NCBI GenBank assembly: GCA_903951825.1
Contig: CAJBDJ010000049.1
Location: 48,961-112,960 of the forward strand
Length of the DNA stretch: 64,000 bases
Direction: 5' to 3'
Origin: an uncultured Pseudomonadota bacterium
Lineage (GTDB): Bacteria; Pseudomonadota; Gammaproteobacteria; Burkholderiales; Rhodocyclaceae
Made by a program: the position numbers and the translations under genes. Within the stretch, counting starts at the first letter, position 1, and the number at the start of each line of letters is the position of its first letter. Shown in pieces: positions 36,418 to 44,553 of the stretch. Below the pieces are notes generated by a model. It saw only the letters and a program-made list of their open reading frames with translations, had not been told where the DNA came from and made no database searches.

Positions 36418-37821
36418 AGTGCTGGCAGGGAACGGAAAAAATATCCTGATCACCATGCCGTTTTGTGGTTCGGATGCTTCGAGGGAAATTCTGGCGCCGT
36501 GCTGATCGGCAACCTCCCTGACGATGGCGAGACCCAATCCGTTACCTTCGCTTCCCTGCCCGGCAAGGCGGGTGTAGGGCTCAAAAACTTTATCGCGCAT
36601 ATCCTCCGGAATCAGCGGGCCTTCATTGGCAAGCGAGAAAATCACCTCGTTGCCGCAATGTTCGAGCCCCATGCGGATGGTGCTGTCCGGGTTGCCGTAG
36701 CGGGAGGCATTGTCAAACAGGTTGCGGAACAACTGGTGTAATTTGAGTTCGTCGCCTTCCACCAACGCATCTGAAAGGCCAAGTCCATGCGCAACGATGC
36801 GTTGTCCGCGTACCGCGAATACCGATTCCTGCTGGGCGACGATTTCACGAAGGATGTCGGTCAAGTCAATGCGGGTGAATGGCTGGCTATCGACCTTGCT
36901 CTGTGTGCGGCTGAGAATCAACATCTGGTTGGCAAGGCGCAGACTGCGGTCAAGACCTTTGATCAGATTACCGGTTGAGCGTTGGCGCTGCTCTTCGGTC
37001 TCGGCACGCACCAGATTGTCGGCATGAATTTTCAGGGCGGCCAGTGGCGTCCGTAATTCATGGGCGGCCGCGTCGGTAAATCGGCGCTCGCGGGCAAGCG
37101 CGTCCTTAATTCGCACCAGCAGGGCATTGAGCGCCTTGATTACGGGGGTCATTTCCTCGGGTACATCGTCCATCCGGAAGTCATACAGCGACTCCGGGTT
37201 GCGCTTGCCTATGCCCTCGGCGAGTTCAGTCAGCGGATTGAGGCCGAAACGAACGACGAGATTGGCAACCAGCAAGAGGGCAAGCGAGCCGAGGATGAGC
37301 GGCGTCATGACGGCAATGGCCATATCGTTCGTCAGTTCTTCGCGAATCCCGTCATGTTCGGCTACCTTGACCCAGGTGTTCTCGGCGCGCAGGGTGAATA
37401 CCTGCCATTTTTCTCCGGCAACATGGTGCACCGAGAATCCCGGACGCCATTCGCCCAGCGGTGTCTCGGGCGCTGAGTAGGAACGTGCCAAAAGCAGGCC
37501 GTCGTCGTGCCAGATCTGGAAAGCGATTTTCGCTTCGTAGGTATGCCCGAATTTGCTTTGTTCGGCGACGGGCAAGTCTTCGAGTTCCTGCGGCAATTTG
37601 ACAATAATCGGTGAATTCAGCGTTGACCGTGATGTCTGGTTGGCAATCAGCGATTCAAGAATTCGCGCCGAGGTTGCCAGACGGGCGCCGAATGCCTCAT
37701 CGGCTTCGTGGCGGCTGACCCGGTAACTGGAATACGTGGTGTAGCCAAGGATGACCAGCAGGGTCATCAAGAGGCTGAAGATCAGCCGACTACGAATGGA
37801 ACTACGTTTGTTTAACTTCAT
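36415..37821 (-). CDS. Sensor histidine kinase (QseC/PmrB-like)
   Basis: A 468-residue membrane kinase with TM1 at about 13-33 and a periplasmic domain of about 135 residues carrying no recognised ligand-binding fold. TM2 lies at about 172-195 and is followed by a HAMP domain. The HisKA H-box AAAHELRTPLAALKIHADN has phosphoacceptor His254. The ATPase boxes are FRNLFDNASRYGNPD (N), DKVFEPY and GLGLAIVREVADQHG (G). It starts 20 bp inside the response-regulator gene and is the last gene of a seven-gene minus-strand run, so it is likely coexpressed with the enzymes upstream. Confidence 0.93.
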   Translation of the reverse strand: MKLNKRSSIRSRLIFSLLMTLLVILGYTTYSSYRVSRHEADEAFGARLATSARILESLIANQTSRSTLNSPIIVKLPQELEDLPVAEQSKFGHTYEAKIAFQIWHDDGLLLARSYSAPETPLGEWRPGFSVHHVAGEKWQVFTLRAENTWVKVAEHDGIREELTNDMAIAVMTPLILGSLALLLVANLVVRFGLNPLTELAEGIGKRNPESLYDFRMDDVPEEMTPVIKALNALLVRIKDALARERRFTDAAAHELRTPLAALKIHADNLVRAETEEQRQRSTGNLIKGLDRSLRLANQMLILSRTQSKVDSQPFTRIDLTDILREIVAQQESVFAVRGQRIVAHGLGLSDALVEGDELKLHQLFRNLFDNASRYGNPDSTIRMGLEHCGNEVIFSLANEGPLIPEDMRDKVFEPYTRLAGQGSEGNGLGLAIVREVADQHGARISLEASEPQNGMVIRIFFPFPAST

Positions 37822-38497
37822 TGGGTTGATTATCTTTCAACGCCGGATCGAGCTGATATCCGACCCCGCGAATGGTCTTGATGACTTCCGGATAAAGTTT
37901 TTTGCGCAAATGAAAGACATGTACATCGATCGAATTGCTTTCAATGTCGCCCTCGAATCCATAAACTGCGGCTTCAAGCTGCCCTCGGCTGAGAATCTGG
38001 CTGGGAAGTTCGAGCAATTTGCGCAACAACATGAACTCTCGGCGCAGCATGGTGACTTCCTGGCCGTCGAGCGAGACGGTGTGAGTCGATAGATCAAGCG
38101 ACAGGCGCCCGAGACTGATCCGGTTGCTGGCCACGCCCATGCGGCGTCGTTCGAGCGCGTTGAGGCGAGCCAAAAGCTCATCGAGTTCAAAAGGCTTGAT
38201 CAGGTAATCGTCGGCGCCCAGATTGAGTCCGGCAACCCGGTCACGCGCACCGTCACGGGCGCTGAGGATGAGCACCGCGGTTTGGCTCCCGCCCTCCCGC
38301 AAACGGCGCAACACCTCAAACCCGTCCATCCCCGGCAAACCGAGGTCAAGAATGATCAGGTCGAAATCGCCGTCTTGCGCCAGTGCCAAGGCCAGCTTGC
38401 CATCGCGTACCCATTCGTGGGCGTGGCGGGCAAATTCCAGCGCATCGCTGACACCGCTACCGAGCAATTCGTCGTCTTCGACCAGCAGGATTCTCAT
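37802..38497 (-). CDS. OmpR-family response regulator (QseB/PmrA-like)
   Basis: A 231-residue regulator with a receiver domain (acidic pocket VEDDELL, phosphoacceptor Asp in IILDLGLPGMDG near residue 51, and Lys in DYLIKPFELDELLARL). A winged-helix output domain ends in SIDVHVFHLRKKLYPE and TIRGVGYQLD. It overlaps the kinase gene by 20 bp and the upstream TPR gene by 4 bp (ATGA), making it part of the same operon. Targets are unknown, and autoregulation of the operon is a reasonable guess. Confidence 0.94.
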   Translation of the reverse strand: MRILLVEDDELLGSGVSDALEFARHAHEWVRDGKLALALAQDGDFDLIILDLGLPGMDGFEVLRRLREGGSQTAVLILSARDGARDRVAGLNLGADDYLIKPFELDELLARLNALERRRMGVASNRISLGRLSLDLSTHTVSLDGQEVTMLRREFMLLRKLLELPSQILSRGQLEAAVYGFEGDIESNSIDVHVFHLRKKLYPEVIKTIRGVGYQLDPALKDNQPNEVKQT

Positions 38498-39129
38498 TTT
38501 TTCTTTTGCGCAACCTTCGCCAGCAATTCGTTGATTTCCTTGCGTCGTCCCTCGTCAGCAATCGTGCGACCCTCGCGAGGCGGGGCTGCCAGCGCTTTTT
38601 TCAGCGCCTTTTCGGCTCCCTCGAGATCACCATTGCGATAGAGAAAATCACCATAAAAATAATTTGGATCAATTCCCTTGGGGTTAAGGGAGAGGCCTTT
38701 GGTCAGGTATTCAAGCGCCAACTTTTCATCACCAAAGCCGAGCGGCCAGCCGGGCACTTGATAATACAGCGAACCGAGGCTGGTGTAGGCGGAGCCATCA
38801 AGCGCCTTGGGGTCAATCGCCAGCGCATCCTCGAAGGATTTTTTGGCGTTTTTGGCGAGCGTCAGTGCGCCCAGGCCGCCTTTGGCGCCGGCATAGCTGC
38901 TCTCGATGATGCCGTGCCAAATGGCGGCCGGCGCATCTTTCGGATTCTTTTCCTTGAGGCTCGCCGATTCCTTGGCCAGTTGCTCGAAAGCTGCCTCTCG
39001 CTCCTTTTCAGGCGTTTGGTACTTGATTTTTTCCCAGCTTGCACGCACTCGCACGACATCATCGGTGACATCGGCCAGTGCCATATTGCCAAGAGCGGCA
39101 AGCAAAATTGCGATCAAAAATTTATTCAT
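38494..39129 (-). CDS. Exported TPR-repeat protein
   Basis: A 211-residue protein with a signal peptide (about 1-20, ending MALADV). It has TPR-like helical repeats such as LTLAKNAKKSFEDALAIDPK, LALEYLTKGLSLNPKG and LEGAEKALKKALAAPP. ATG 39129 is preceded by GAGGTAAAT and starts the signal peptide directly. It lies between the reductase gene (25 bp gap) and the response-regulator gene (4-bp overlap). A periplasmic scaffold or signal-input partner for the sensor kinase is possible but unproven. Confidence 0.85.
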   Translation of the reverse strand: MNKFLIAILLAALGNMALADVTDDVVRVRASWEKIKYQTPEKEREAAFEQLAKESASLKEKNPKDAPAAIWHGIIESSYAGAKGGLGALTLAKNAKKSFEDALAIDPKALDGSAYTSLGSLYYQVPGWPLGFGDEKLALEYLTKGLSLNPKGIDPNYFYGDFLYRNGDLEGAEKALKKALAAPPREGRTIADEGRRKEINELLAKVAQKKK

Positions 39130-39154
39130 ATTTACCTCGGTAGAAAACAAAAAA

Positions 39155-39967
39155 TTAGTGGGGCAGGTAGCGCTTGATGGTCGCCAGTTGCTGACCGATG
39201 GCCTTGTCGGTTATCTGGTGGCGCAAGCGGTTGATGATCACGTAAAGCCGCTCCGGCCAGCCGAGAATGCGCTCGTTCTGGCGGCTCCCGAGAAAACTCA
39301 TGAATGCCATCGCAACCACTTCAGGGCTGTCACTTGGGGTTTTCAAGGCGTCATTCATTGCGTTGACGGCCGCATCGTTGATGCTGGTTCGGGTGGCGCG
39401 GGGGGCGAAATAGCGAACCCGTACCGGGCTATCCGACAACTCGCGGCGCAGAGCCTGCGTGAACCCACGCAAGCCGGATTTGCTGGCGCAATAGGCGGCG
39501 AATCCTGGGTAGCCAATGTCGCCAAAAACTGATCCGATATTGATGATCTGAGCCTGTTCTTGCGCCTGAAGCATCGGCAGAAACTTCTGGCAAAGCAGCA
39601 TCGGCGAGAGCAGGTTGGTGGAGATCAAGGCCTCGATCCGCTTGGCTGGCTGGCCGCCAAATCCATGAAAATCGCTGAGTCCGGCATTGTTGATCAATAA
39701 GTTGATGCCACCTTTCAAGTTCTGGGATTCCTGCAGCACAGCCGCGCGCCCGGCGTCGCTGGCGAGATCGGCGACAACCAGCGCCACGGTCATTTGCGGA
39801 TGTCGTAACCGCAAGACCTGACTCAAGGCATTGAGCTTTCCGATCTCGCGCCCGACGAGCAGCATGGCGCTGCACTGCGGGGCGAGCGCGAAGGCCAGGC
39901 TTTGTCCGATACCGCCCGCCGCCCCGGTCAGGACGGCACGGTAGGGTCTTCCTTGAAGTTGGCTCAT
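39155..39967 (-). CDS. Short-chain dehydrogenase/reductase
   Basis: A 270-residue classical SDR: cofactor motif LTGAAGGIGQSLAFALA near residue 13, NNAG near 92, a catalytic Ser in IINIGSVFGDIG near 146, and YCASKSGLRGFTQAL with catalytic Tyr and Lys near 159-163. The GREIGKL segment after beta-2 suggests NADP(H). The C-terminal about 40 residues are Arg-rich and may associate with membrane. The gene overlaps the upstream oxidase gene by 4 bp. Substrate unknown, but context suggests an acyl or carbonyl intermediate made by the adjacent ligase and oxidase. Confidence 0.92.
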   Translation of the reverse strand: MSQLQGRPYRAVLTGAAGGIGQSLAFALAPQCSAMLLVGREIGKLNALSQVLRLRHPQMTVALVVADLASDAGRAAVLQESQNLKGGINLLINNAGLSDFHGFGGQPAKRIEALISTNLLSPMLLCQKFLPMLQAQEQAQIINIGSVFGDIGYPGFAAYCASKSGLRGFTQALRRELSDSPVRVRYFAPRATRTSINDAAVNAMNDALKTPSDSPEVVAMAFMSFLGSRQNERILGWPERLYVIINRLRHQITDKAIGQQLATIKRYLPH

Positions 39968-40623
39968 GAGGGAACTTCCCCCCTTGGCAATGAACGAAAG
40001 ATGTCGCCGTAAAGGCGGTACATGACATTGGCTGAATGAACGATGGCTTGCTGGTCGCTGGGATCTTCGACCTGATTCATCAGTTTTTCAAAGAATGCCA
40101 CGTGCTCCAGATCCAGGCTGCCGTGCGAAACCAGGTAACTGAAGGCATTCGGCGGCAGACCGAGTTTGTCGCGAATGATGGACGCGGCGTTGGTGGCAAG
40201 TGCCGTGCTGGTTCCTTCGAGGACATGCACCATGCCGAAAAAGCCCATGGGATTGCCGCGGTCGATCTGATGGTAGGCATAGGCCACCATGACTTCCGTG
40301 GCGAGCGCCGGCTGCCCGTGACGAACGGCTTCGCGATCGCCACCGCAAGCGGCGATATCGTTGAGAATCCACTCTTCGTGACCGATTTCTTCTTCGATGT
40401 AGTGGGCGACCGCCTTGCGCAGGCCGGCATAGCGATCCGGCAGGCGACTGCCGAAGGCCATCAGCAGCGGCGTCGTGTGCTTGACGTGATGATAGGCCTG
40501 AGTCAGGAAAGCGACATACTGCGCCAGCGTGATGCGCCCTTGCAGCGCGTCAATGATGACCGGAATGGCAAACAGCGATTGACGGGAAATTTCGGTGGAT
40601 TCCTGCAGTTTTTTGAAGAACAT
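39964..40623 (-). CDS. Heme-oxygenase-like iron-containing oxidase (HDO/TenA-fold)
   Basis: A 219-residue all-helical protein of the iron-containing redox enzyme/TenA superfamily. Candidate metal ligands are Glu79 and His82 (EEEIGHEEW), Glu136 (HVLEGTST), and His167, Asp171 and His174 in SHGSLDLEHVAFFEKL. This is the H-E-H-x3-D-x2-H style pattern of heme-oxygenase-like diiron oxidases such as CADD and UndA. Known members break C-C or C-N bonds or decarboxylate acids. Of two adjacent ATG codons, 40623 has the better distance (5 nt) from AAAGGAG. It overlaps the ligase stop, indicating coupling. Confidence 0.82.
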   Translation of the reverse strand: MFFKKLQESTEISRQSLFAIPVIIDALQGRITLAQYVAFLTQAYHHVKHTTPLLMAFGSRLPDRYAGLRKAVAHYIEEEIGHEEWILNDIAACGGDREAVRHGQPALATEVMVAYAYHQIDRGNPMGFFGMVHVLEGTSTALATNAASIIRDKLGLPPNAFSYLVSHGSLDLEHVAFFEKLMNQVEDPSDQQAIVHSANVMYRLYGDIFRSLPRGEVPS

Positions 40624-42062
40624 CATGACTCCTTTATCGGTTGCGGTTTGACATCGTTGATCAAGAATTTTTGGGCGATTGCATCGCGCCGGGGACGTCC
40701 GTTTTCGGTGGACAAGCCGTTTTTGCTGGTAAAGCCTTCGCTGAATAGCGTCCATTGGGCAATTTGTGCGTAATCCGGCAAGTGTTCATTGAGCTTTTTC
40801 ACCCTCTCTGCCACATCTTTCTCAAGCACCGTCTTGTCTCTTGGCACGAGAACGGCACTCAGGTGAGCCTGGCCGTCGCCAATGACAACTGCTTGCGCCA
40901 GCATACCGCTCTCCATCAATAAACGCTCAGGCCATTCCGGAGAAATATTGCGTCCAAAGGAGGTGATCAAGACATTTTTCTTGCGCCCGGTAATCCGCAG
41001 AAATCCGTTGTCGTCGAGCGTCCCGAGATCACCCGTCGCAATCCACGACGCTTCAGGGCGTACCGGATCGCCAAGAAAACCGGCATAACCGCGTCCCTGC
41101 ACCTCAATTTCACCGTCGGCGGCGATGCGTGCGGTGACACCGGGCAAGGTTCTGCCGACGCTGCCGACGGCATTCCCGGACGGCGTGTTGAGGCTGACGA
41201 CCGAGGCGCACTCGGAGAGTCCGTACCCTTCATAGACTGGCATACCGATTTCGGCAGCGCGCGCCAGCACCGCCAGCGGCGTCACCCCGCCGCCGACCGC
41301 GACAAACTTCAGGGTGGCCAGCCGCGGGTCGGCGACTTGGGCAGTCCAGACGATTGCTTGCAGCATTTGCGGCAAAAGAATGATGCTCTCGGCCTGATAT
41401 TGAGCAATCGCGTTCAGGCAGCGCTCGGCGTCAAACTGGCTGGATCCACTCAAGCCGGTTTCGGCCAGGGGAGGCACAAAGCACTGGGCGCCGAGCATCA
41501 GGGGAACGTAAATTCCGGCGATGTTTTCCAGCAGCACCGCTAGCGGCAGCAAGCTCAGGTGCCTTTTGATTCCCAGTCCGCCGAGCACCGCGGCCAAGCC
41601 CTCAACCGTTGCCATTTGCTGCCCGGCCGTCAGACAGACGCCTTTCGGGGTACCGGTGGTGCCTGAGGTAAAGGTGATTTTCTGCGTCAGCGGCGGCAGC
41701 ACAACGCTGCGCGGCGTCGATGCCGGCAGGTAGGGGAAGACGGCGCCGACTGGCAGCAGTGCGCCATTATGAAAAACCGTGGTCATCCCGGTAGCGGCAA
41801 CCAGGTGGGTGACTTGCTCCGGCGTAAAAAAAGCCGGGATCGGCACCGCGCAACGTCCGGCCTCCAGCATGGCCAGATCGGCAAGAATCCATTCCGGCGA
41901 ATTATCGCCAATCAGGCCGATGGGCACTTCAGGCGCCAGCCCGTCGAGCATCTGCGTCAATTCGGCGATGCGTTGTGCAATCGCCTGTGCGCCGTAGTTG
42001 CTCGTCTTGCCATCGCTCAGCAGCAGTTCTGCCTGAGCGGAAAGTTGGAATCGGTAGCTCAT
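40623..42062 (-). CDS. AMP-forming acyl-CoA synthetase/ligase
   Basis: A 479-residue adenylate-forming enzyme, shorter than standard fatty acyl-CoA ligases (about 550-600). Motifs are the P-loop FTSGTTGTPKGVCLT near residue 131, EGYGLSECASVVSLN near 273, the hinge-region ATGDLGTLDDNGFLRITGRK near 341, and NGRPRRDAIAQKF at the C-terminus (catalytic Lys region). It presumably activates a carboxylic acid for the neighbouring oxidase, reductase or acyltransferase-like protein. It overlaps genes on both sides by 1 bp. Confidence 0.9.
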   Translation of the reverse strand: MSYRFQLSAQAELLLSDGKTSNYGAQAIAQRIAELTQMLDGLAPEVPIGLIGDNSPEWILADLAMLEAGRCAVPIPAFFTPEQVTHLVAATGMTTVFHNGALLPVGAVFPYLPASTPRSVVLPPLTQKITFTSGTTGTPKGVCLTAGQQMATVEGLAAVLGGLGIKRHLSLLPLAVLLENIAGIYVPLMLGAQCFVPPLAETGLSGSSQFDAERCLNAIAQYQAESIILLPQMLQAIVWTAQVADPRLATLKFVAVGGGVTPLAVLARAAEIGMPVYEGYGLSECASVVSLNTPSGNAVGSVGRTLPGVTARIAADGEIEVQGRGYAGFLGDPVRPEASWIATGDLGTLDDNGFLRITGRKKNVLITSFGRNISPEWPERLLMESGMLAQAVVIGDGQAHLSAVLVPRDKTVLEKDVAERVKKLNEHLPDYAQIAQWTLFSEGFTSKNGLSTENGRPRRDAIAQKFLINDVKPQPIKES

Positions 42063-42667
42063 CAGGCGGCCACCGGCAATTCTTGCAATTGGCGCCGGGC
42101 GCCCATGCTGAGATGGCCGAGAAGAATGCTGCCAGCCATGATCTGCGGATGCGTGTCGTAGTAACTTCCCCAGCTGCGACCGTGATCCGGGAGGCGCGCC
42201 GGGTCGGCGGTGGCCAGCAGAATGGGGCGCAAATCGAGGCGTGAAAAAGAGTTCAGCAGCGAGCGCGTGGCCGTGAAAATGACCCAGGCAAATCCGGCTT
42301 CATAAAGATAGGGAATTGCCTGGGCGATCAACATGCGTGCCGCGCCGACATTGGTCGCTGCCAGATTGCCGACTTCAACCACTTGATTGCGAATGACCGG
42401 CGTATTCAGCTTGCAGGAAATCTGATGCTCGACGCTGCCATTGCCGTAGTTTTCAACGAACAAATGATTTTTCCCGGCGGCTGTGTAGCCAAAGGCGGCA
42501 AGCCAGGCGCCGTTCTCACCGCGAATGCCCAACAGCACTTTGGCGAAATGCTTGACCTGCGCGCCGTAGGTTTTTTCAAACACCTCGGCAATAAAGCGCT
42601 CAACGGCAGCGCGCTCAGGGTGGTCGGGGTTGAGAACCACAAATTTGCTGGTGGACGTTGTCATCAT
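42062..42667 (-). CDS. Thermostable hemolysin-family (PF12261-type) protein
   Basis: A 201-residue protein of the family named after the Vibrio delta thermostable hemolysin. Matching segments are HLFVENYGNGSVEHQIS near residue 67, VVEVGNLAATNVGAARML near 95, WVIFTATRSLLNSFSRLDLR near 128, and SWGSYYDTHPQIMAGSI near 165. I believe the fold is GNAT/acyl-homoserine-lactone-synthase-like rather than pore-forming, so an acyltransferase role is more likely than hemolysis. It is the first gene of the seven-gene run, and its TGA stop overlaps the ATG of the ligase gene. Confidence 0.85.
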   Translation of the reverse strand: MMTTSTSKFVVLNPDHPERAAVERFIAEVFEKTYGAQVKHFAKVLLGIRGENGAWLAAFGYTAAGKNHLFVENYGNGSVEHQISCKLNTPVIRNQVVEVGNLAATNVGAARMLIAQAIPYLYEAGFAWVIFTATRSLLNSFSRLDLRPILLATADPARLPDHGRSWGSYYDTHPQIMAGSILLGHLSMGARRQLQELPVAA

Positions 42668-42811
42668 TTAATCTCTCTCGGGCTGCAATGAGACGAAGAT
42701 TACGATTCGAAAATTATCCGAACATTAAGCGAAGAAATCGTTTTTTCGCCAAGCCACAATTAATTTCTGCCAGAATTCCGGCTTCAATTCACAGCAAAAT
42801 CAGGATTCAAC

Positions 42812-43750
42812 ATGAGTTACAAAGTCTTTGTCGATGGTCAGGAGGGAACGACCGGTTTGCGAATCAACGACTATCTGGCGCGGCGCAGCGATGTGACGAT
42901 GCTCAAGATAGACGCCGACAAGCGCAAGGATGTCGCCGAGCGCAAACGGTTGATCAATCAATCGGATGTCACCTTTTTGTGCCTGCCGGACGAGGCCGCC
43001 AAAGAGGCGGTGGCGCTGGTCGACAATCCGCACACCTGCATCATCGACGCATCGACCGCGCACCGCATCGATCCGGCCTGGACTTTTGGCTTGCCGGAGT
43101 TGAGTCCGCATCAACGTGCGAAGATCGTCGCTTCGAAGCGCATCGCCAACCCCGGTTGTCATGCCTCAGCCTTCATTCTGGCGCTCCGCCCTTTGGTTGC
43201 CTGCGGCATCTTGCCGGCAGCGACGCAGGTGGCGGCCAATTCGTTGACCGGCTACTCCGGCGGCGGCAAAAAAATGATCGCCGATTACGAAAGCCCGCAA
43301 CGCATCAATGCGCCGCGCCCTTATGCCCTCAGCCTGATGCACAAGCACCTGCCGGAAATGAAGGCCTACACCGGATTGAGCGTGGAACCCATTTTTCAAC
43401 CCATCGTCGGGCCTTTTTTGAAAGGTCTGGCGCTCAGCGTGTACCTTCATCCGCAGCAATTGAGCCGGGCGACAACGCCGGCTGAAATACGCCAGATTCT
43501 CGCCGATTACTACGCCGGCGAGCCGTTCATCCGTGTCATGCCGCTGGCGCTGGAAGCCAATACTGATGCCGGTTTTTACGACGTTGAAGCGTGTAACGAA
43601 AGCAATCGCGTTGATCTCAGCATTTTTGGCAGTGCCGAACGGATGCTGTTGATCGCGCGTCTCGACAACCTTGGCAAAGGTGCCTCCGGTGCTGCCGTGC
43701 AGGCGATGAACGTTCATCTTGGCGTCGAAGAAAGTCTCGGTCTCGGCTGA
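42812..43750 (+). CDS. argC: N-acetyl-gamma-glutamyl-phosphate reductase (short, type 2 form)
   Basis: NADPH-dependent third step of arginine biosynthesis. At 312 residues it belongs to the shorter ArgC group. The N-terminal [20 protein letters not shown] is the cofactor loop, and the catalytic Cys116 lies in [29 protein letters not shown] and [13 protein letters not shown] also match. It is a stand-alone gene divergent from the hemolysin-family operon, with an intergenic region of about 145 bp that should hold both promoters. Confidence 0.94.
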   Translation: MSYKVFVDGQEGTTGLRINDYLARRSDVTMLKIDADKRKDVAERKRLINQSDVTFLCLPDEAAKEAVALVDNPHTCIIDASTAHRIDPAWTFGLPELSPHQRAKIVASKRIANPGCHASAFILALRPLVACGILPAATQVAANSLTGYSGGGKKMIADYESPQRINAPRPYALSLMHKHLPEMKAYTGLSVEPIFQPIVGPFLKGLALSVYLHPQQLSRATTPAEIRQILADYYAGEPFIRVMPLALEANTDAGFYDVEACNESNRVDLSIFGSAERMLLIARLDNLGKGASGAAVQAMNVHLGVEESLGLG

Positions 43751-43838
43751 ACATCGGTACGCCGCAATGGCCTAGTCCCAGTCTTGGTCAATGTCGCCAT
43801 GAGCGCTCTGGGGCTGGCGCCACGCGGCAAATTAGCGC

Positions 43839-44357
43839 TTATTTTTTAAGTAAAATTTCGGCAACCGCCGCGAGGTCGGCGGCCTTGATCTGACCGGTTT
43901 TTTTTCCGACGATCTGTCCCTGGCGGTCAATGAACACGGTGTACGGGAGGCCGCCGCGTGTGTTGCCGAGCTCTTTCATCAACGGAATACCCTGTTCCCC
44001 GGCGACAAACAACGGGTAATTGATGGCGTAAACCTTGGCGAATTCTTTGACCGCCCGGGCATCGTCCTCGATGCCGATGCCGAGAACCTCGATCTGCCCA
44101 CGGTGAGCGGCGCGAAAATCGATCAATTCGGGAATTTCAGCGCGACAAGGCGGACACCAGCGTGCCCAGAAATTGACGATCAGCGGCTTGCCCCGATAGC
44201 CGGCGAGGGCAACCGCCCGGTTGTCGGCATTAGGCAATGTGGCGGCGAACAGAGCCGCCGGAGAAGGTGCTTCGTCGGCTACGGTCAACGCCGAAAAAAG
44301 GCCAAAAAAGAGGCCGACCAACAGGTCGACAAACAGGAAATTCAATCGTCTTTTCAT
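43839..44357 (-). CDS. TlpA/ResA-like periplasmic thioredoxin
   Basis: A 172-residue membrane-anchored or exported protein. The N-terminal hydrophobic stretch (about 5-25) is followed by a thioredoxin fold with FWARWCPPCRAEIPELIDF near residue 70 (CPPC) and LPYTVFIDRQGQIVGKKTG near 140. TlpA-type proteins reduce Cu ligands or thiols during cytochrome oxidase CuA and cytochrome c assembly. It is divergent from the SCO1/PCuAC genes, which fits a shared role in copper-site assembly. ATG 44357 starts just before the hydrophobic segment. Confidence 0.9.
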   Translation of the reverse strand: MKRRLNFLFVDLLVGLFFGLFSALTVADEAPSPAALFAATLPNADNRAVALAGYRGKPLIVNFWARWCPPCRAEIPELIDFRAAHRGQIEVLGIGIEDDARAVKEFAKVYAINYPLFVAGEQGIPLMKELGNTRGGLPYTVFIDRQGQIVGKKTGQIKAADLAAVAEILLKK

Positions 44358-44431
44358 GCGTTCTTGCCTTCGCCAAGAGGTTGCGACCGATAGTAGCATC
44401 GCCCCGGCTGGCCAATGCCGAACCATTGACT

Positions 44432-44446
44432 GCGACAATATGCCGC
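44432..44446. promoter_or_regulatory. Putative RegA-type box (tlpA/SCO1 divergent region)
   Basis: GCGAC-AATAT-GCCGC fits the GCGNC-N5-GNCGC inverted-repeat form reported for RegA/PrrA/ActR sites. It lies between the divergent tlpA-like and SCO1-group genes, and shares CTGCGACAA with a second site upstream of regB (47982-47996). Confidence 0.45.
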
Positions 44447-44553
44447 AGTTCATTTGCTGCGGCGCTGGAGGAAAATTCGGGTTTTACTCTTCCCCTGTCG
44501 CCAAGTTGATGGAAAATGCTCTCCCGCGTTTGCACAATATTCAGGCTGACCCC

